Below are positions 25,723 through 35,084 of a stretch of 64,000 bases of DNA, in pieces (the first letter of the stretch is position 1; the number at the start of each line of letters is the position of its first letter). Location of the stretch: positions 62,001-126,000 of the forward strand of contig CAKTOF010000007.1 of the NCBI GenBank assembly GCA_934589675.1, read 5' to 3'. The DNA is from an uncultured Oscillospiraceae bacterium (GTDB taxonomy: Bacteria > Bacillota > Clostridia > Oscillospirales > Oscillospiraceae). The position numbers were made by a program, and so were the translations under genes. The notes under the pieces are model-generated. The model did not search any database and had not been told where the DNA came from. It worked only from the letters and a program-made list of their open reading frames with translations.

Positions 25723-25755
25723 AAAGCTCGCGGCTTTCGCCGCGAGCTTTTTTTG
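25723..25755 (-). terminator. Terminator of the large SLH protein gene
   Basis: AAAGCTCGCGG-CTTTCG-CCGCGAGCTTT has A/T runs on both sides and lies just past the stop codon of the SLH gene, so it can act in both directions. Confidence 0.9.
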
Positions 25756-25760
25756 AATTA

Positions 25761-28700
25761 TCAGCCAAGGACGTTCTGGAGGAGCCGCATGAGGACCGTT
25801 GCGGTCTGGGCGCGGCTCGCGCCCTCGGTCGGGCGGACGGAGCCGTCCGAGAAGCCGTTGACCAGGCCCTGGCCGACCGCCCAGTTCATGGCCGAGATGG
25901 CGTAGCCGGAGATCGCGCTCTCGTCGGTGAAGCCGTTGAGGTTCTCCTCGAGCGTGACAGCCGTCATGCCCTTGTAGCCGGCATAGCGGAACAGGATGAC
26001 CGCCAGCTGCTGACGGGAGACGGGCGCATCGGGGCGGAACGTGCCGTCGGAGAAGCCGGTGACGATGCCGTTCTTCGCCGCCCACGCGACGGCGTCGGTG
26101 AAGTAGCGGCCCGCGGCGACGTCGGTGAAGCTCGCGCCGGTGACGGCGGGGCTGCCCTCGCAGCGGTAGAGCAGCGTGACGAGCATCCCGCGCGTGACAG
26201 CCGTGCCCGGCTCAAACGTCGTGGGCGTGACGCCCTTCATGATGCCCTTTTCGTAGACAAACTTGATGCCGTCGTAGTACGGAGAATCCTTGGAAACATC
26301 CGTAAACGGCAGCCCCTGCGCCGGCGTCGTGCCATAGCCGACATAGGTGGCGGTGTAGGTGTTCTCCTCTTTCTTGAGCGAGTAGCCCGCACCGGCAGTG
26401 AGCTTCACATGCTCAAGCAGATCGGACGAAGCCGCAGTCAGCGTGAACGAGACTGCGCGGGAGACCGTGCCGGACAGGTTGTCCTTGAGCAGCTTGATCG
26501 TGCCGCCGTTCGGGACAGCCTTGATGGCATCGTCGAGGGAGATGTATACATCCTCGCCGATCTGCGCGACATTCGCGTCCGCGGCGTAGATCGTGAACGG
26601 GCTGAAGCCGTTCGTGGTGAAGGTCACATAGAGCTGCTCGCCTTCCTTCGTGACCGTGCCGGTGTAGAACTCGACCGTGCCGTTGTCCTTCGTGTGCTTG
26701 ATGGCAAGCTTATCATTTTCTTTTGCAAGCGCGGACGGGATGGCGAGCTTGACCTCGTACTTTCCGGTCGGGACGGTGAGCTTCTTGCCCGCTTCGATGA
26801 CGACGGCGTTCTTGTCATCGCCGTCCGCCTTGATCTCCGTATTGCCCTCAACGACCGTCTTTGTCGTCGCGACAACGCGGTACATCGGGGTCATGTCGAC
26901 GGTGATCTCCGTGATGGTATCGCCGGAGACTTGCTTCGCGTCGGCGACCGTGACGTCAATGTAGGTCTGGTAGACGATGGCGACATCATCAGGATCCGTA
27001 AGCTTGCTGCCCTCATCAAGCGTCTCGTTCACTTTATCCATAACCGTGGTCGTGCCCTCAACGGCAGTTGCACCGGTCGTCTTGTTGTTGTTCGCAAGAT
27101 CCTTCGCAGCCGCCTCGGAAGCCGCATTGTTGGACAGCGCAGCGCCTGCGCTCATCTTCTGCGCGACCTCTTGAACCTGCTGGCTCGCGTTCTGCGCCGT
27201 TCCGGCCGGAACCGTTGCGGAATCGACGTGCGCCGGTTTCGCTTCCGCGTTCTTCTCGCCGACGGTGTACGGATAAGTCGCATCGTTGCTGGCAACGCCG
27301 GTGTGGTCAGCGTCGCAGTACGCCGACGGGTCGGAGGTGAAGTAACCGCCGGTCACAGCGATGGACACTTTGCCCTCCGCCGTCTGCTGACCCTTGAGCA
27401 TCGCGCCGGAAACATACGTGTTCTCGCCGCCGATCGTGACGCTGCCGGCATACGTCGTGTTGCCGTCAACGTAGACGGCCGGGAAGCCGTTCCCGCCGAT
27501 CAGCGTCGAGTTCTCGATCGTAACAGCCGCGGGCGCCAGATAAGCCGATGCCGCGCCTGCCTGATAGTTGCCAACCGTCAGCGCAGCCGCTGGGACTTCG
27601 TTGCCGGAACTCCATGCACTGGTATAATACTGCGTTTTATTCGTGTAATTACCGTTTGTTTTCAGCGTGCTGTTGGTGATATTCGCAGTGCCCGCACGAA
27701 CCATCACCGCCTGACGATTGCTCGTCAGTTCGCAATCGTCAATATTCAGCGTACCTTTAACATTGATGTAGACAGGCGTACCATCGCTCGCATCGCGCGA
27801 AACGAACGTAGAGCCCTTCAGGTTGATCTCAACGTTATAGTTATCTGTTGTTGCGGCATTGGTGCCAATGCAGTACCAGTTGGCGCTCATGTCGCAGTTG
27901 GTGACATTGACCTGCGCGGCGTCACCCTTCGGGAAGAAGCACTCGCCCTTGGTCGTGGTCACGCTGATGTTGCTCACATTCAAGGTAGCACCAGTTCCAA
28001 CAGTAATGCCAGCATAGCCAGCTTTGGCACCCGTCATGCTCAGCGTGCCGCCGCGCTCGATGCCGGAAACGGACGAATCAATGAAGCTCGTCGTCTGTTT
28101 CTCATAGGCGAAGCCGTTGCCCGAGTATGTAAGCTTGTGCCCGTTCAGGTCATACGCGACCCCGGCTTTCAGGCTGGAGGCCGTGCCGTCCTTGAGAAGC
28201 TTGACCGTGTCGCCATCTTTTGCCGCAGAAATCGCCGCAGACAGATTGCTGTAATAGTCATGCTTATCTCCGCTGATCACCTCAACTGAAGCTACTTGTA
28301 CCGTATACTTGGTACTGCCCTTTGAAGTATATTTCGATGTACAGTAGCCAGCGGCGCAGAAGTTTGTTCCCTCGCCCTCAGCCTTGCAATCATACGGATT
28401 AAACTCGTAGAACGTACCGCCAGTCACGCTCAACTTCGCCGTACCATCTTCGCGGTGGGCATCATACAGGTTCAGGACGAACTCGTTCTCCTTGCCAGCA
28501 GTCGGAAATTTCTGCTGGACACTATAAGTGCCGCCCTTGATCAGCGCAGAACCGGATTCCACATAAACCGCATGGATGTTGCCGAGATATGTGCCGCCCT
28601 CAATGGTGAGCTGTGCGTTTTTATCCTGAACATCGACCGCATAGCAGTCATTCTCTCTCGCCGAAAGCGTGCCGCTGCCGGTAATGGTCAGGTTGCCGGA

Positions 28701-29753
28701 ACCGCGAACCGAGATCAAAGACCACGCACCCGGCTCAACGTCCCAAATGTCGCTTTCGTTATTGATCGTCCAGCCGTTCAGGTTCAGCGTAAGCGTCTTA
28801 TCCGAAACGACCACCGGTTTCGTAAGCGCCGTATTGCCGATCATCACGATCGTGCTGCCGTTTGCAGCCGCATCGACCGCAGTCTGAAGGGCATTGTAGG
28901 TGGTCTCGCCAACCATAGCAACATAGTCGCCGCCCGTGACGCCGTAAGTACCATCTGCGTTTTGGGTCGGGATATAACCGGACGCACAGGAGGCAAGCGG
29001 AACTTCCCGGTCAAATGCGCCGCCCGCGATTGAGCCTAATTTGACACGGATCGTGCCAGTAAACCTGCCGTCAGTGATTGATACCTGGGCATTACTGGCA
29101 TAAATTGCCTGCGGCCCACTCACAACACTTTCGCCGCTGATCGTAATTTTGCTAGAGCTTCCCGGTCCGCTGATTGCAGTAATGCTGGTTTCCGAACCAT
29201 CCCCCATCTCCGCAATGACAGAGCCGCCAGTCATGGCGAAGCTGCCTATCACATTAACCGCAACGTTGTTGCGCTTCGCGGTGCACTTAATCGTACCGCC
29301 AGTCATTTCAACAGCAGCACCGCGAGCTACATTGACTGCATTGCCATTATTGGCGAAATACTCCGACGTAATTGTTCCGCCAGAAACGACAAGTTTACCA
29401 TTCTCTTCAACTCTAACTACATTTCCGGACGTACCAGCGTAATCGGCGCAAAGTACGCCTGTCTTATCTTCGCTGCTGTCCTTGACCGTCAATGTACCGT
29501 TAACCAGAACACGAACCTTATTGTTTGTATCCGTACCGCTAATTTTCAGCGTGTGACCATTGAGATCAATCACAGTCGCTGTGTCCGCTTGGATGGCCAA
29601 CTGATGATCCAATGTTACATCATTATTTAACGTAATAACGCCGTTTTCATCGGCCGCAGGCAGCGCAGTATCCGCTTCCGCCGCGAATGCCGTGGGCAGC
29701 AGCGTTGCTACCATACATATTGTAAGTAAGATCGCCAGAATTCTACGTTTCAT
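25761..29753 (-). CDS. Large surface protein with beta-helix repeats and three C-terminal SLH domains
   Basis: 1330 residues. A signal peptide (1-24, ending AFA) leads into about 800 residues of short beta-strand repeats of the type GTLTVKD, GGTITSE, ITGSGTLSA, typical of a right-handed beta-helix. Then comes a region rich in Thr/Lys/Val (about 880-1130). Three SLH repeats follow at about 1145-1330, with FTDVSKDSPYYDGIKFVYEKG, FTDVAAGRYFTDAVAWAAKNG and FTDESAISGYAISAMNWAV. SLH domains bind secondary cell-wall polymers, so this is a cell-surface protein, possibly an adhesin. The 5' two thirds are less GC-biased than neighbours. Confidence 0.9.
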   Translation of the reverse strand: MKRRILAILLTICMVATLLPTAFAAEADTALPAADENGVITLNNDVTLDHQLAIQADTATVIDLNGHTLKISGTDTNNKVRVLVNGTLTVKDSSEDKTGVLCADYAGTSGNVVRVEENGKLVVSGGTITSEYFANNGNAVNVARGAAVEMTGGTIKCTAKRNNVAVNVIGSFAMTGGSVIAEMGDGSETSITAISGPGSSSKITISGESVVSGPQAIYASNAQVSITDGRFTGTIRVKLGSIAGGAFDREVPLASCASGYIPTQNADGTYGVTGGDYVAMVGETTYNALQTAVDAAANGSTIVMIGNTALTKPVVVSDKTLTLNLNGWTINNESDIWDVEPGAWSLISVRGSGNLTITGSGTLSARENDCYAVDVQDKNAQLTIEGGTYLGNIHAVYVESGSALIKGGTYSVQQKFPTAGKENEFVLNLYDAHREDGTAKLSVTGGTFYEFNPYDCKAEGEGTNFCAAGYCTSKYTSKGSTKYTVQVASVEVISGDKHDYYSNLSAAISAAKDGDTVKLLKDGTASSLKAGVAYDLNGHKLTYSGNGFAYEKQTTSFIDSSVSGIERGGTLSMTGAKAGYAGITVGTGATLNVSNISVTTTKGECFFPKGDAAQVNVTNCDMSANWYCIGTNAATTDNYNVEINLKGSTFVSRDASDGTPVYINVKGTLNIDDCELTSNRQAVMVRAGTANITNSTLKTNGNYTNKTQYYTSAWSSGNEVPAAALTVGNYQAGAASAYLAPAAVTIENSTLIGGNGFPAVYVDGNTTYAGSVTIGGENTYVSGAMLKGQQTAEGKVSIAVTGGYFTSDPSAYCDADHTGVASNDATYPYTVGEKNAEAKPAHVDSATVPAGTAQNASQQVQEVAQKMSAGAALSNNAASEAAAKDLANNNKTTGATAVEGTTTVMDKVNETLDEGSKLTDPDDVAIVYQTYIDVTVADAKQVSGDTITEITVDMTPMYRVVATTKTVVEGNTEIKADGDDKNAVVIEAGKKLTVPTGKYEVKLAIPSALAKENDKLAIKHTKDNGTVEFYTGTVTKEGEQLYVTFTTNGFSPFTIYAADANVAQIGEDVYISLDDAIKAVPNGGTIKLLKDNLSGTVSRAVSFTLTAASSDLLEHVKLTAGAGYSLKKEENTYTATYVGYGTTPAQGLPFTDVSKDSPYYDGIKFVYEKGIMKGVTPTTFEPGTAVTRGMLVTLLYRCEGSPAVTGASFTDVAAGRYFTDAVAWAAKNGIVTGFSDGTFRPDAPVSRQQLAVILFRYAGYKGMTAVTLEENLNGFTDESAISGYAISAMNWAVGQGLVNGFSDGSVRPTEGASRAQTATVLMRLLQNVLG

Positions 29754-29857
29754 AGTCTGTTATCCTCCTCTTTCTAAACTCCCGCCGCGCGGGCCGGGCG
29801 GTTGACCGGGCTGCCCGAATTGCCGGAAGGCGGCACGCGCCGCCTTCACTCGACATA

Positions 29858-29885
29858 ATTCTAGCACTTTAAAAACATAATTCAA
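29858..29885 (-). promoter_or_regulatory. Predicted promoter of the large SLH gene
   Basis: On the minus strand TTGAAT (29885-29880), a 16-bp spacer and TAGAAT (29863-29858) precede a leader of about 100 bases containing a GAAGGCGG/CCGCCTTC hairpin (29826-29847). Confidence 0.5.
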
Positions 29886-29954
29886 CCCGTCTGTCAAACA
29901 ATTTCCCTTAAAACCCATACCAAAATTTCATAGATGCCCTCCCGCCTTGCCCAA

Positions 29955-30105
29955 AGCCTCCCCTGCAAGGGGGAGGTGGCACGGCGAAGCCGTGACGGAG
30001 AGGTTTTTGCGGCCGCGAATTTGCGGAAGCGCCCTGCAATGCGGGCAGCTTTTTCACCTCTCAGTCGGCTCCGCCGACAGCTCCCCTGTCAGGGGAGCCA
30101 TTCGG
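29955..30105 (+). repeat. Dispersed MITE-like palindromic repeat, family D copy 2
   Basis: Left end: GGGGGAGGTGGCACGGCG, an AAGCCGTGACGGAGAGG segment. Right end: CACCTCTCAGTCGGC, TCCGCCGACAGCTCCCCT and GGGGAGCCATTCGG. The unique centre differs from copies 1 and 3. It lies upstream of the SLH gene promoter. Confidence 0.75.
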
Positions 30106-30154
30106 AGGGCGCGTGCCGGAAATAAGCGCAGAGCAAACGCGCGAGTGGCGCGGC

Positions 30155-30325
30155 AAAGCCTCCCCTGTGTAAGGGGAGGTGGCACGGCGAAGCCGTGACG
30201 GAGGGGTTGTAGGCTGATGGGCTTGCTGCGCGGTTCGTTCTGACGCGGGCCTTGTGCTTCGGCCAAGCTCACAATCCCCCAGTCGGCTTCGCCGACAGCC
30301 CCCTTTACACAAGGAGGCCATTCGG
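30155..30325 (+). repeat. Dispersed MITE-like palindromic repeat, family D copy 3
   Basis: Same end motifs as copies 1 and 2 (AAGGGGAGGTGGCACGGCG ... CAGTCGGCTTCGCCGACAG ... GGAGGCCATTCGG) around a centre of about 80 bp. It lies 49 bp from copy 2 in the same orientation. Confidence 0.75.
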
Positions 30326-30608
30326 TGGGCGCATACCGCAATTGGCGCGGGGGAGACGCGATGGCGCAGGCTTGCAGGGGCGCTCCCCATTCTGCCGCCC
30401 CCTCCTGCGGCATAATATTTCCGATTGCAAGATGCGGCGAATCGTGATAGTATTTGTCTGGTTCAATAGAACACTGGCGCTCCCCGTCTTTGCAAATCGC
30501 CCGATTATGTCTACCATTTTCGGGGTCTTGTTGGTCATTTCTGCCGATTTCCCCAGAAATGGCGTGCTTTTGCGCGCAAACATGGTGCGTTTTTTTCAAG
30601 AATCGGGA
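30326..30608. other. Intergenic stretch without a recognised gene
   Basis: Open frames exist here, but none has a ribosome-binding site with a plausible protein behind it. Sequence becomes AT-richer toward the promoter of the catabolic cluster. No regulator-binding dyad stood out. Confidence 0.4.
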
Positions 30609-30637
30609 TTGCACTGTTCGGAACAATCTTTTATAAT
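30609..30637 (+). promoter_or_regulatory. Promoter of the 30.7-39 kb catabolic cluster
   Basis: TTGCAC, a 17-bp spacer and a perfect TATAAT end 44 bases before the first SDR gene. Confidence 0.75.
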
Positions 30638-30681
30638 TATATACGTAACTTTATGCTCAGCTTCAGGAAGGAGTATGCATC

Positions 30682-31467
30682 ATGAACATCCCGAGCTATG
30701 ATCTGACCGGCAAGGTCGCCATCATCACCGGCTCTACCCGCGGCATCGGCAACGCCGTTGCGCACACCATGGGCAAGTTCGGCGCGAAGGTCGTCATCAC
30801 CGGCCGCAAGCAGGACGCCTGCGACAAGGCTGCCGAGGCGCTCAAGGCCGAGGGCATCGACGCGCTCGGCGTCGCCTGCGAGGTCACCAAGGAGGCCGAC
30901 CGCGAGAACCTCATCGCCAAGACCGTTGAGAAGTACGGCCGCCTCGACATCCTCGTCAACAACGCCGGCCTCGGCGGCCAGCCGAAGAAGATGATCGACA
31001 TGGATGAGGACTACTTCGACAAGTACGTCGACGCCGACCTCAAGGGTCTGTACTTCATGAGCCAGCTCGCCGCCCGCCAGATGAAGGCGCAGGGCCGCGA
31101 GGACGGCGCCAACCCCTACCGCATCATCAACCTCTCCTCCGCCGCCGGCATCAAGGCCCCGATCGGCGACACCGTCTACGGCGCGTGCAAGGCCGCCGTC
31201 ACCCACCTCACCAAAATCATGGCCAACGAGCTTGCCCGCTTCGGCATCCTCTGCAACGCCGTCGCCCCCGGCTACGTTCTCACCGACATGACCAAGGACG
31301 TCATGGCCGACGAGAAGAACGTCGCCGCCGTCACCCGCATGATCTCCGTCCGCCGCTATGCGCAGCCGGAGGAGATCGCCTCGGTCATCACCTTCCTCGC
31401 CTCCCCGGCCGCCGGCTATGTCACCGGCGTTCTCATCCCGGTCGACGGCGGCATGACCATCAACTGA
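30682..31467 (+). CDS. Short-chain dehydrogenase/reductase
   Basis: 261-residue NAD(P)-dependent oxidoreductase. The cofactor motif TGSTRGIG is at 16-23, NNAG at 93-96 and the catalytic Ser152/Tyr166/Lys170 set (YGACK) is intact. It resembles FabG and gluconate-5-dehydrogenase-type enzymes, but substrate specificity cannot be read from sequence. It is the first gene of a cluster for CoA-thioester and keto-acid chemistry. Codon choice is strongly biased (Ile ATC, Lys AAG, Ala GCC), which suggests high expression. AAGGAG lies upstream of the ATG. Confidence 0.9.
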   Translation: MNIPSYDLTGKVAIITGSTRGIGNAVAHTMGKFGAKVVITGRKQDACDKAAEALKAEGIDALGVACEVTKEADRENLIAKTVEKYGRLDILVNNAGLGGQPKKMIDMDEDYFDKYVDADLKGLYFMSQLAARQMKAQGREDGANPYRIINLSSAAGIKAPIGDTVYGACKAAVTHLTKIMANELARFGILCNAVAPGYVLTDMTKDVMADEKNVAAVTRMISVRRYAQPEEIASVITFLASPAAGYVTGVLIPVDGGMTIN

Positions 31468-31622
31468 TTTTGTTGGATCCCGGCTTCGGCCGCTCTCCCT
31501 GAAAAAGTGCCGCAGACCAGCGGCCAGCTGCCGAACGCCGGTCGCCCCACCGGGGCACCAATGGGCCCGTGATCTGGCAACGGATGTGCGGGAGTGCTTT
31601 AATTAAATGGAGGATTTACATT

Positions 31623-33242
31623 ATGGGAGTCGGAACTTACGAACAGTACAAGCAGCGCCTTCTGAACATGAAGGCCAACGTCTACCTGCACGGCCAGAAG
31701 GTCGACCGCTCCAACGGCAAGCAGGGCGCCGAGCGCGACCTCGCCGACTGGATCGTCGGCGGCACCTACGTCATGAAGCAGTGCTACGACACCGCCAATG
31801 ACCCGCGCTACGAGGACGTGTGCGTCGCAACATCCAACATCCCCGGCATGGAAGGCCAGAAGATCAACCGCAGCACGAACATCCATCACAGCCAGGATGA
31901 CCTGCTCAAGAAGCAGCTCATGACCCGCCTCATCTGCCACCGCGTCGGCGGCTGCATGCAGCGCTGCATGGGCTCTGACGCTCTCAACGCCCTCTACTCC
32001 GTCACGTTTGACTGCGACGCCGCCTGCGGCACCGAGTATCATCAGCGCCTGCTCAAGTACATCGCCTACTGCCAGGAGAATGACCTCGTCTGCAACTGCG
32101 CGCAGACCGACGTCAAGGGCTCCCGCAACCCGAAGTACAAGCGTGCTCATATGCAGCCGGATCCCGACCAGTTCGTCCATGTCGTTGAGACGAACGTCGA
32201 CGGCATCGGCGTCGACGGCAAGCCCTGCAAGGGCATCATCGTCCGCGGCGCGAAGATCTGCAACTCCAACGCTCCGTACGTCGACGAGATCATCGTCAAC
32301 CCGACGAAGTTCATGAGCCCGGACGACTCCGACTACGCCGTCGCCTTCGCCCTGCCGGCCGACTGGGACGGCATCAAGCTCATGGCGCTGCCCGGCCAGC
32401 ACCACAAGCGCAAGCACATCGACGCCCCGTGGGCGCACATCGGCGACGTTGAGTCCCTGACCATCTTCGACGATGTCTTTGTCCCGTACGAGCGCGTGTT
32501 CATGTGCGGCCGCGATCAGGAGGACGTCTGCCGCTACGCCGGCTACCTCGCCCTCATGTTCGCGCACTATCACCGTCATTCCTACACCGGCTGCAAGACC
32601 GCCGTCTCCGAGGTCATTGCCTCCCAGGCCGCGCTCGTCGCCGATGTGAACGACATCGCCAAGGAGTCGCACGTCCGCTCCAAGCTGTGCGACATCATCC
32701 AGACGGCCGAGCTCGTCTTCGCCGCCGGCGAAGCCTCTGCGCACCACGGCGTGCAGTTCCCGTCCGGCCAGTGGGTCCCGGACGAGATCCTCACCAACGC
32801 CGGCCGCCGCATCGCCGGTCACAACATCTACCACGAGTACGAGATCCTCGCCGACCTCACCGGCGGCGTCTGCGCCTCCCTCCCGACCGAGGAGAGCTTC
32901 TACGCTCCGGAGACCGCGGATCTGTGCAACAAGTACATCGTCCGCAACCCGGCCTACACCGCCGAGGAGACGCATCGCGTCATGCGCATGATGGAAGACA
33001 AGCTCTGCGACGCCTTCGAGGGCGCTCAGGCTGTCGCCGGCGTCCACGGCGGCGGCTCCCCGCTCATGGAGGAGATCACGCTCATGAGCCGCTACGACCT
33101 CGAGGAGCTCAAGAAGATCGCGAAGTACCTCGCCGGCCTGCCCGGCTATGATGAGTGCCCGCGCTATGAGCGCAGCGCGCATCCCGCGACCCCGCGTGCC
33201 ATGCTCGCCCGCTTCGACTCGATGAAGGCCGCAAAGAAATAA
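31623..33242 (+). CDS. 4-hydroxybutyryl-CoA dehydratase-like radical enzyme, copy 1
   Basis: 539 residues of the 4-hydroxybutyryl-CoA dehydratase/HpaB family. The four [4Fe-4S] ligands of the dehydratase are present: Cys111 and Cys115 in GGCMQRC, and His317 and Cys324 in HYHRHSYTGCK, with the following Lys325. This argues for an FAD/[4Fe-4S] dehydratase or isomerase, not an HpaB-type monooxygenase. The start at 31623 follows GGAGG. A 155-base leader with several potential hairpins separates it from the SDR. About 1.14 kb is identical to copy 2. The true substrate may differ from 4-hydroxybutyryl-CoA. Confidence 0.88.
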   Translation: MGVGTYEQYKQRLLNMKANVYLHGQKVDRSNGKQGAERDLADWIVGGTYVMKQCYDTANDPRYEDVCVATSNIPGMEGQKINRSTNIHHSQDDLLKKQLMTRLICHRVGGCMQRCMGSDALNALYSVTFDCDAACGTEYHQRLLKYIAYCQENDLVCNCAQTDVKGSRNPKYKRAHMQPDPDQFVHVVETNVDGIGVDGKPCKGIIVRGAKICNSNAPYVDEIIVNPTKFMSPDDSDYAVAFALPADWDGIKLMALPGQHHKRKHIDAPWAHIGDVESLTIFDDVFVPYERVFMCGRDQEDVCRYAGYLALMFAHYHRHSYTGCKTAVSEVIASQAALVADVNDIAKESHVRSKLCDIIQTAELVFAAGEASAHHGVQFPSGQWVPDEILTNAGRRIAGHNIYHEYEILADLTGGVCASLPTEESFYAPETADLCNKYIVRNPAYTAEETHRVMRMMEDKLCDAFEGAQAVAGVHGGGSPLMEEITLMSRYDLEELKKIAKYLAGLPGYDECPRYERSAHPATPRAMLARFDSMKAAKK

Positions 33243-33376
33243 TTTCCCGCAGCCAACGCCGGGAGGAGCGCCGCGTGTCGGCATCTTCCCCGCACGCGGA
33301 TAATATGGTATCCACAGGCGGCGCCTGTGATATAGATTGATTCAAACAAATTTAAATACTGGAGGAACGAAAACCA

Positions 33377-34990
33377 ATGGGAATCGGAACGTATGAACAG
33401 TACAAGCAGCGTCTTCTCGGCATGAAGCCGAACGTCTACCTGCACGGCCAGAAGGTCGACCGCTCCAACGGCAAGCAGGGCGCCGAGCGCGACCTTGCCG
33501 ACTGGATCGTCGGCGGCACCTACGTCATGAAGCAGTGCTACGACACCGCCAATGACCCGCGCTACGCCGACGTCTGCGTCGCCATCTCCAACATCCCGGG
33601 CATGGAGGGCAAGGAAGTCAACCGCTGCACCCACATTCACGGCAGCCGCGAGGATCTGCTCAAGAAGCAGCTCATGACCCGCCTCATCTGCCACCGCGTC
33701 GGCGGCTGCATGCAGCGCTGCATGGGCACGGACGCCATGAACGCTCTGTACTCCGTCACGTTTGACTGCGACGCCGCCTGCGGCACCGAGTATCATCAGC
33801 GCCTGCTCAAGTACATCGCCTACTGCCAGGAGAATGACCTCGTCTGCAACTGCGCGCAGACCGACGTCAAGGGCTCCCGCAACCCGAAGTACAAGCGTGC
33901 TCATATGCAGCCGGATCCCGACCAGTTCGTCCATGTCGTTGAGACGAACGTCGACGGCATCGGCGTCGACGGCAAGCCCTGCAAGGGCATCATCGTCCGC
34001 GGCGCGAAGATCTGCAACTCCAACGCTCCGTACGTCGACGAGATCATCGTCAACCCGACGAAGTTCATGAGCCCGGACGACTCCGACTACGCCGTCGCCT
34101 TCGCCCTGCCGGCCGACTGGGACGGCATCAAGCTCATGGCGCTGCCCGGCCAGCACCACAAGCGCAAGCACATCGACGCCCCGTGGGCGCACATCGGCGA
34201 CGTTGAGTCCCTGACCATCTTCGACGATGTCTTTGTCCCGTACGAGCGCGTGTTCATGTGCGGCCGCGATCAGGAGGACGTCTGCCGCTACGCCGGCTAC
34301 CTCGCCCTCATGTTCGCGCACTATCACCGTCATTCCTACACCGGCTGCAAGACCGCCGTCTCCGAGGTCATTGCCTCCCAGGCCGCGCTCGTCGCCGATG
34401 TGAACGACATCGCCAAGGAGTCGCACGTCCGCTCCAAGCTGTGCGACATCATCCAGACGGCCGAGCTCGTCTTCGCCGCCGGCGAAGCCTCTGCGCACCA
34501 CGGCGTGCAGTTCCCGTCCGGCCAGTGGGTCCCGGACGAGATCCTCACCAACGCCGGCCGCCGCATCGCCGGTCACAACATCTACCACGAGTACGAGATC
34601 CTCGCCGACCTCACCGGCGGCGTCTGCGCCTCCCTCCCGACCGAGGAGAGCTTCTACGCTCCGGAGACCGCGGATCTGTGCAACAAGTACATCGTCCGCA
34701 ACCCGGCCTACACCGCCGAGGAGACGCATCGCGTCATGCGCATGATGGAAGACAAGCTCTGCGACGCCTTCGAGGGCGCTCAGGCTGTCGCCGGCGTCCA
34801 CGGCGGCGGCTCCCCGCTCATGGAGGAGATCACGCTCATGAGCCGCTACGACCTCGAGGAGCTCAAGAAGATCGCGAAGTACCTCGCTGGCCTGCCCGGC
34901 TATGAGGAGTGCCCGCGCTACGAGCGTGCCACGGCGACCCCGCGCGCCATGCTCGCCCGCTTCGACGCTCTCAAGACCGCGAAGAAGTAA
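33377..34990 (+). CDS. 4-hydroxybutyryl-CoA dehydratase-like radical enzyme, copy 2
   Basis: 537 residues, in tandem with copy 1 and with the same cluster ligands (Cys111, Cys115, His317, Cys324). Residues from about 122 to 502 are identical to copy 1. Differences are confined to the N terminus (for example positions 3, 15, 18, 64, 70 and 79-93) and the last 30 residues. The nucleotide identity (33749-34887 against 31995-33133) is far higher than at the ends, which points to recent gene conversion. GGAGG precedes the ATG. It may form a homomer or a mixed tetramer with copy 1. Confidence 0.88.
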   Translation: MGIGTYEQYKQRLLGMKPNVYLHGQKVDRSNGKQGAERDLADWIVGGTYVMKQCYDTANDPRYADVCVAISNIPGMEGKEVNRCTHIHGSREDLLKKQLMTRLICHRVGGCMQRCMGTDAMNALYSVTFDCDAACGTEYHQRLLKYIAYCQENDLVCNCAQTDVKGSRNPKYKRAHMQPDPDQFVHVVETNVDGIGVDGKPCKGIIVRGAKICNSNAPYVDEIIVNPTKFMSPDDSDYAVAFALPADWDGIKLMALPGQHHKRKHIDAPWAHIGDVESLTIFDDVFVPYERVFMCGRDQEDVCRYAGYLALMFAHYHRHSYTGCKTAVSEVIASQAALVADVNDIAKESHVRSKLCDIIQTAELVFAAGEASAHHGVQFPSGQWVPDEILTNAGRRIAGHNIYHEYEILADLTGGVCASLPTEESFYAPETADLCNKYIVRNPAYTAEETHRVMRMMEDKLCDAFEGAQAVAGVHGGGSPLMEEITLMSRYDLEELKKIAKYLAGLPGYEECPRYERATATPRAMLARFDALKTAKK

Positions 34991-35006
34991 TAAAGCCTAC
35001 GCAGCA

Positions 35007-35032
35007 GGGACAGGCAGGAAACTGCCTGTCCC
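35007..35032 (+). promoter_or_regulatory. Intercistronic hairpin downstream of copy 2
   Basis: GGGACAGGCAG-GAAA-CTGCCTGTCCC is a perfect GNRA-capped stem without a T run. It probably stabilises or marks processing of the upstream message; termination is unlikely. Confidence 0.55.
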
Positions 35033-35084
35033 CCGCGTGCGCTTCCCGCATCGAACATTTTTGAAGTAAAGGACTGAAAACCAC

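Noticed and set aside
25689..28289. 866-codon open frame antisense to the SLH gene
   Set aside because: No ribosome-binding site or recognisable domain; the SLH gene on the other strand has a signal peptide, repeats and SLH domains.
25437..30325. CRISPR array
   Set aside because: The repeats are long, palindromic and irregularly spaced, and no cas genes are present anywhere in the window.
30054..30626. 190-codon minus-strand frame
   Set aside because: It consists largely of family D repeat sequence, has no ribosome-binding site and no protein pattern.
31468..31622. Riboswitch in the leader before dehydratase copy 1
   Set aside because: Several short hairpins can form, but none matches a riboswitch class I know, so only a leader with local structure can be stated.
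31599..34801. Two long minus-strand frames over the dehydratase pair
   Set aside because: They mirror the strong codon bias of the plus-strand genes and duplicate because those genes are duplicated.
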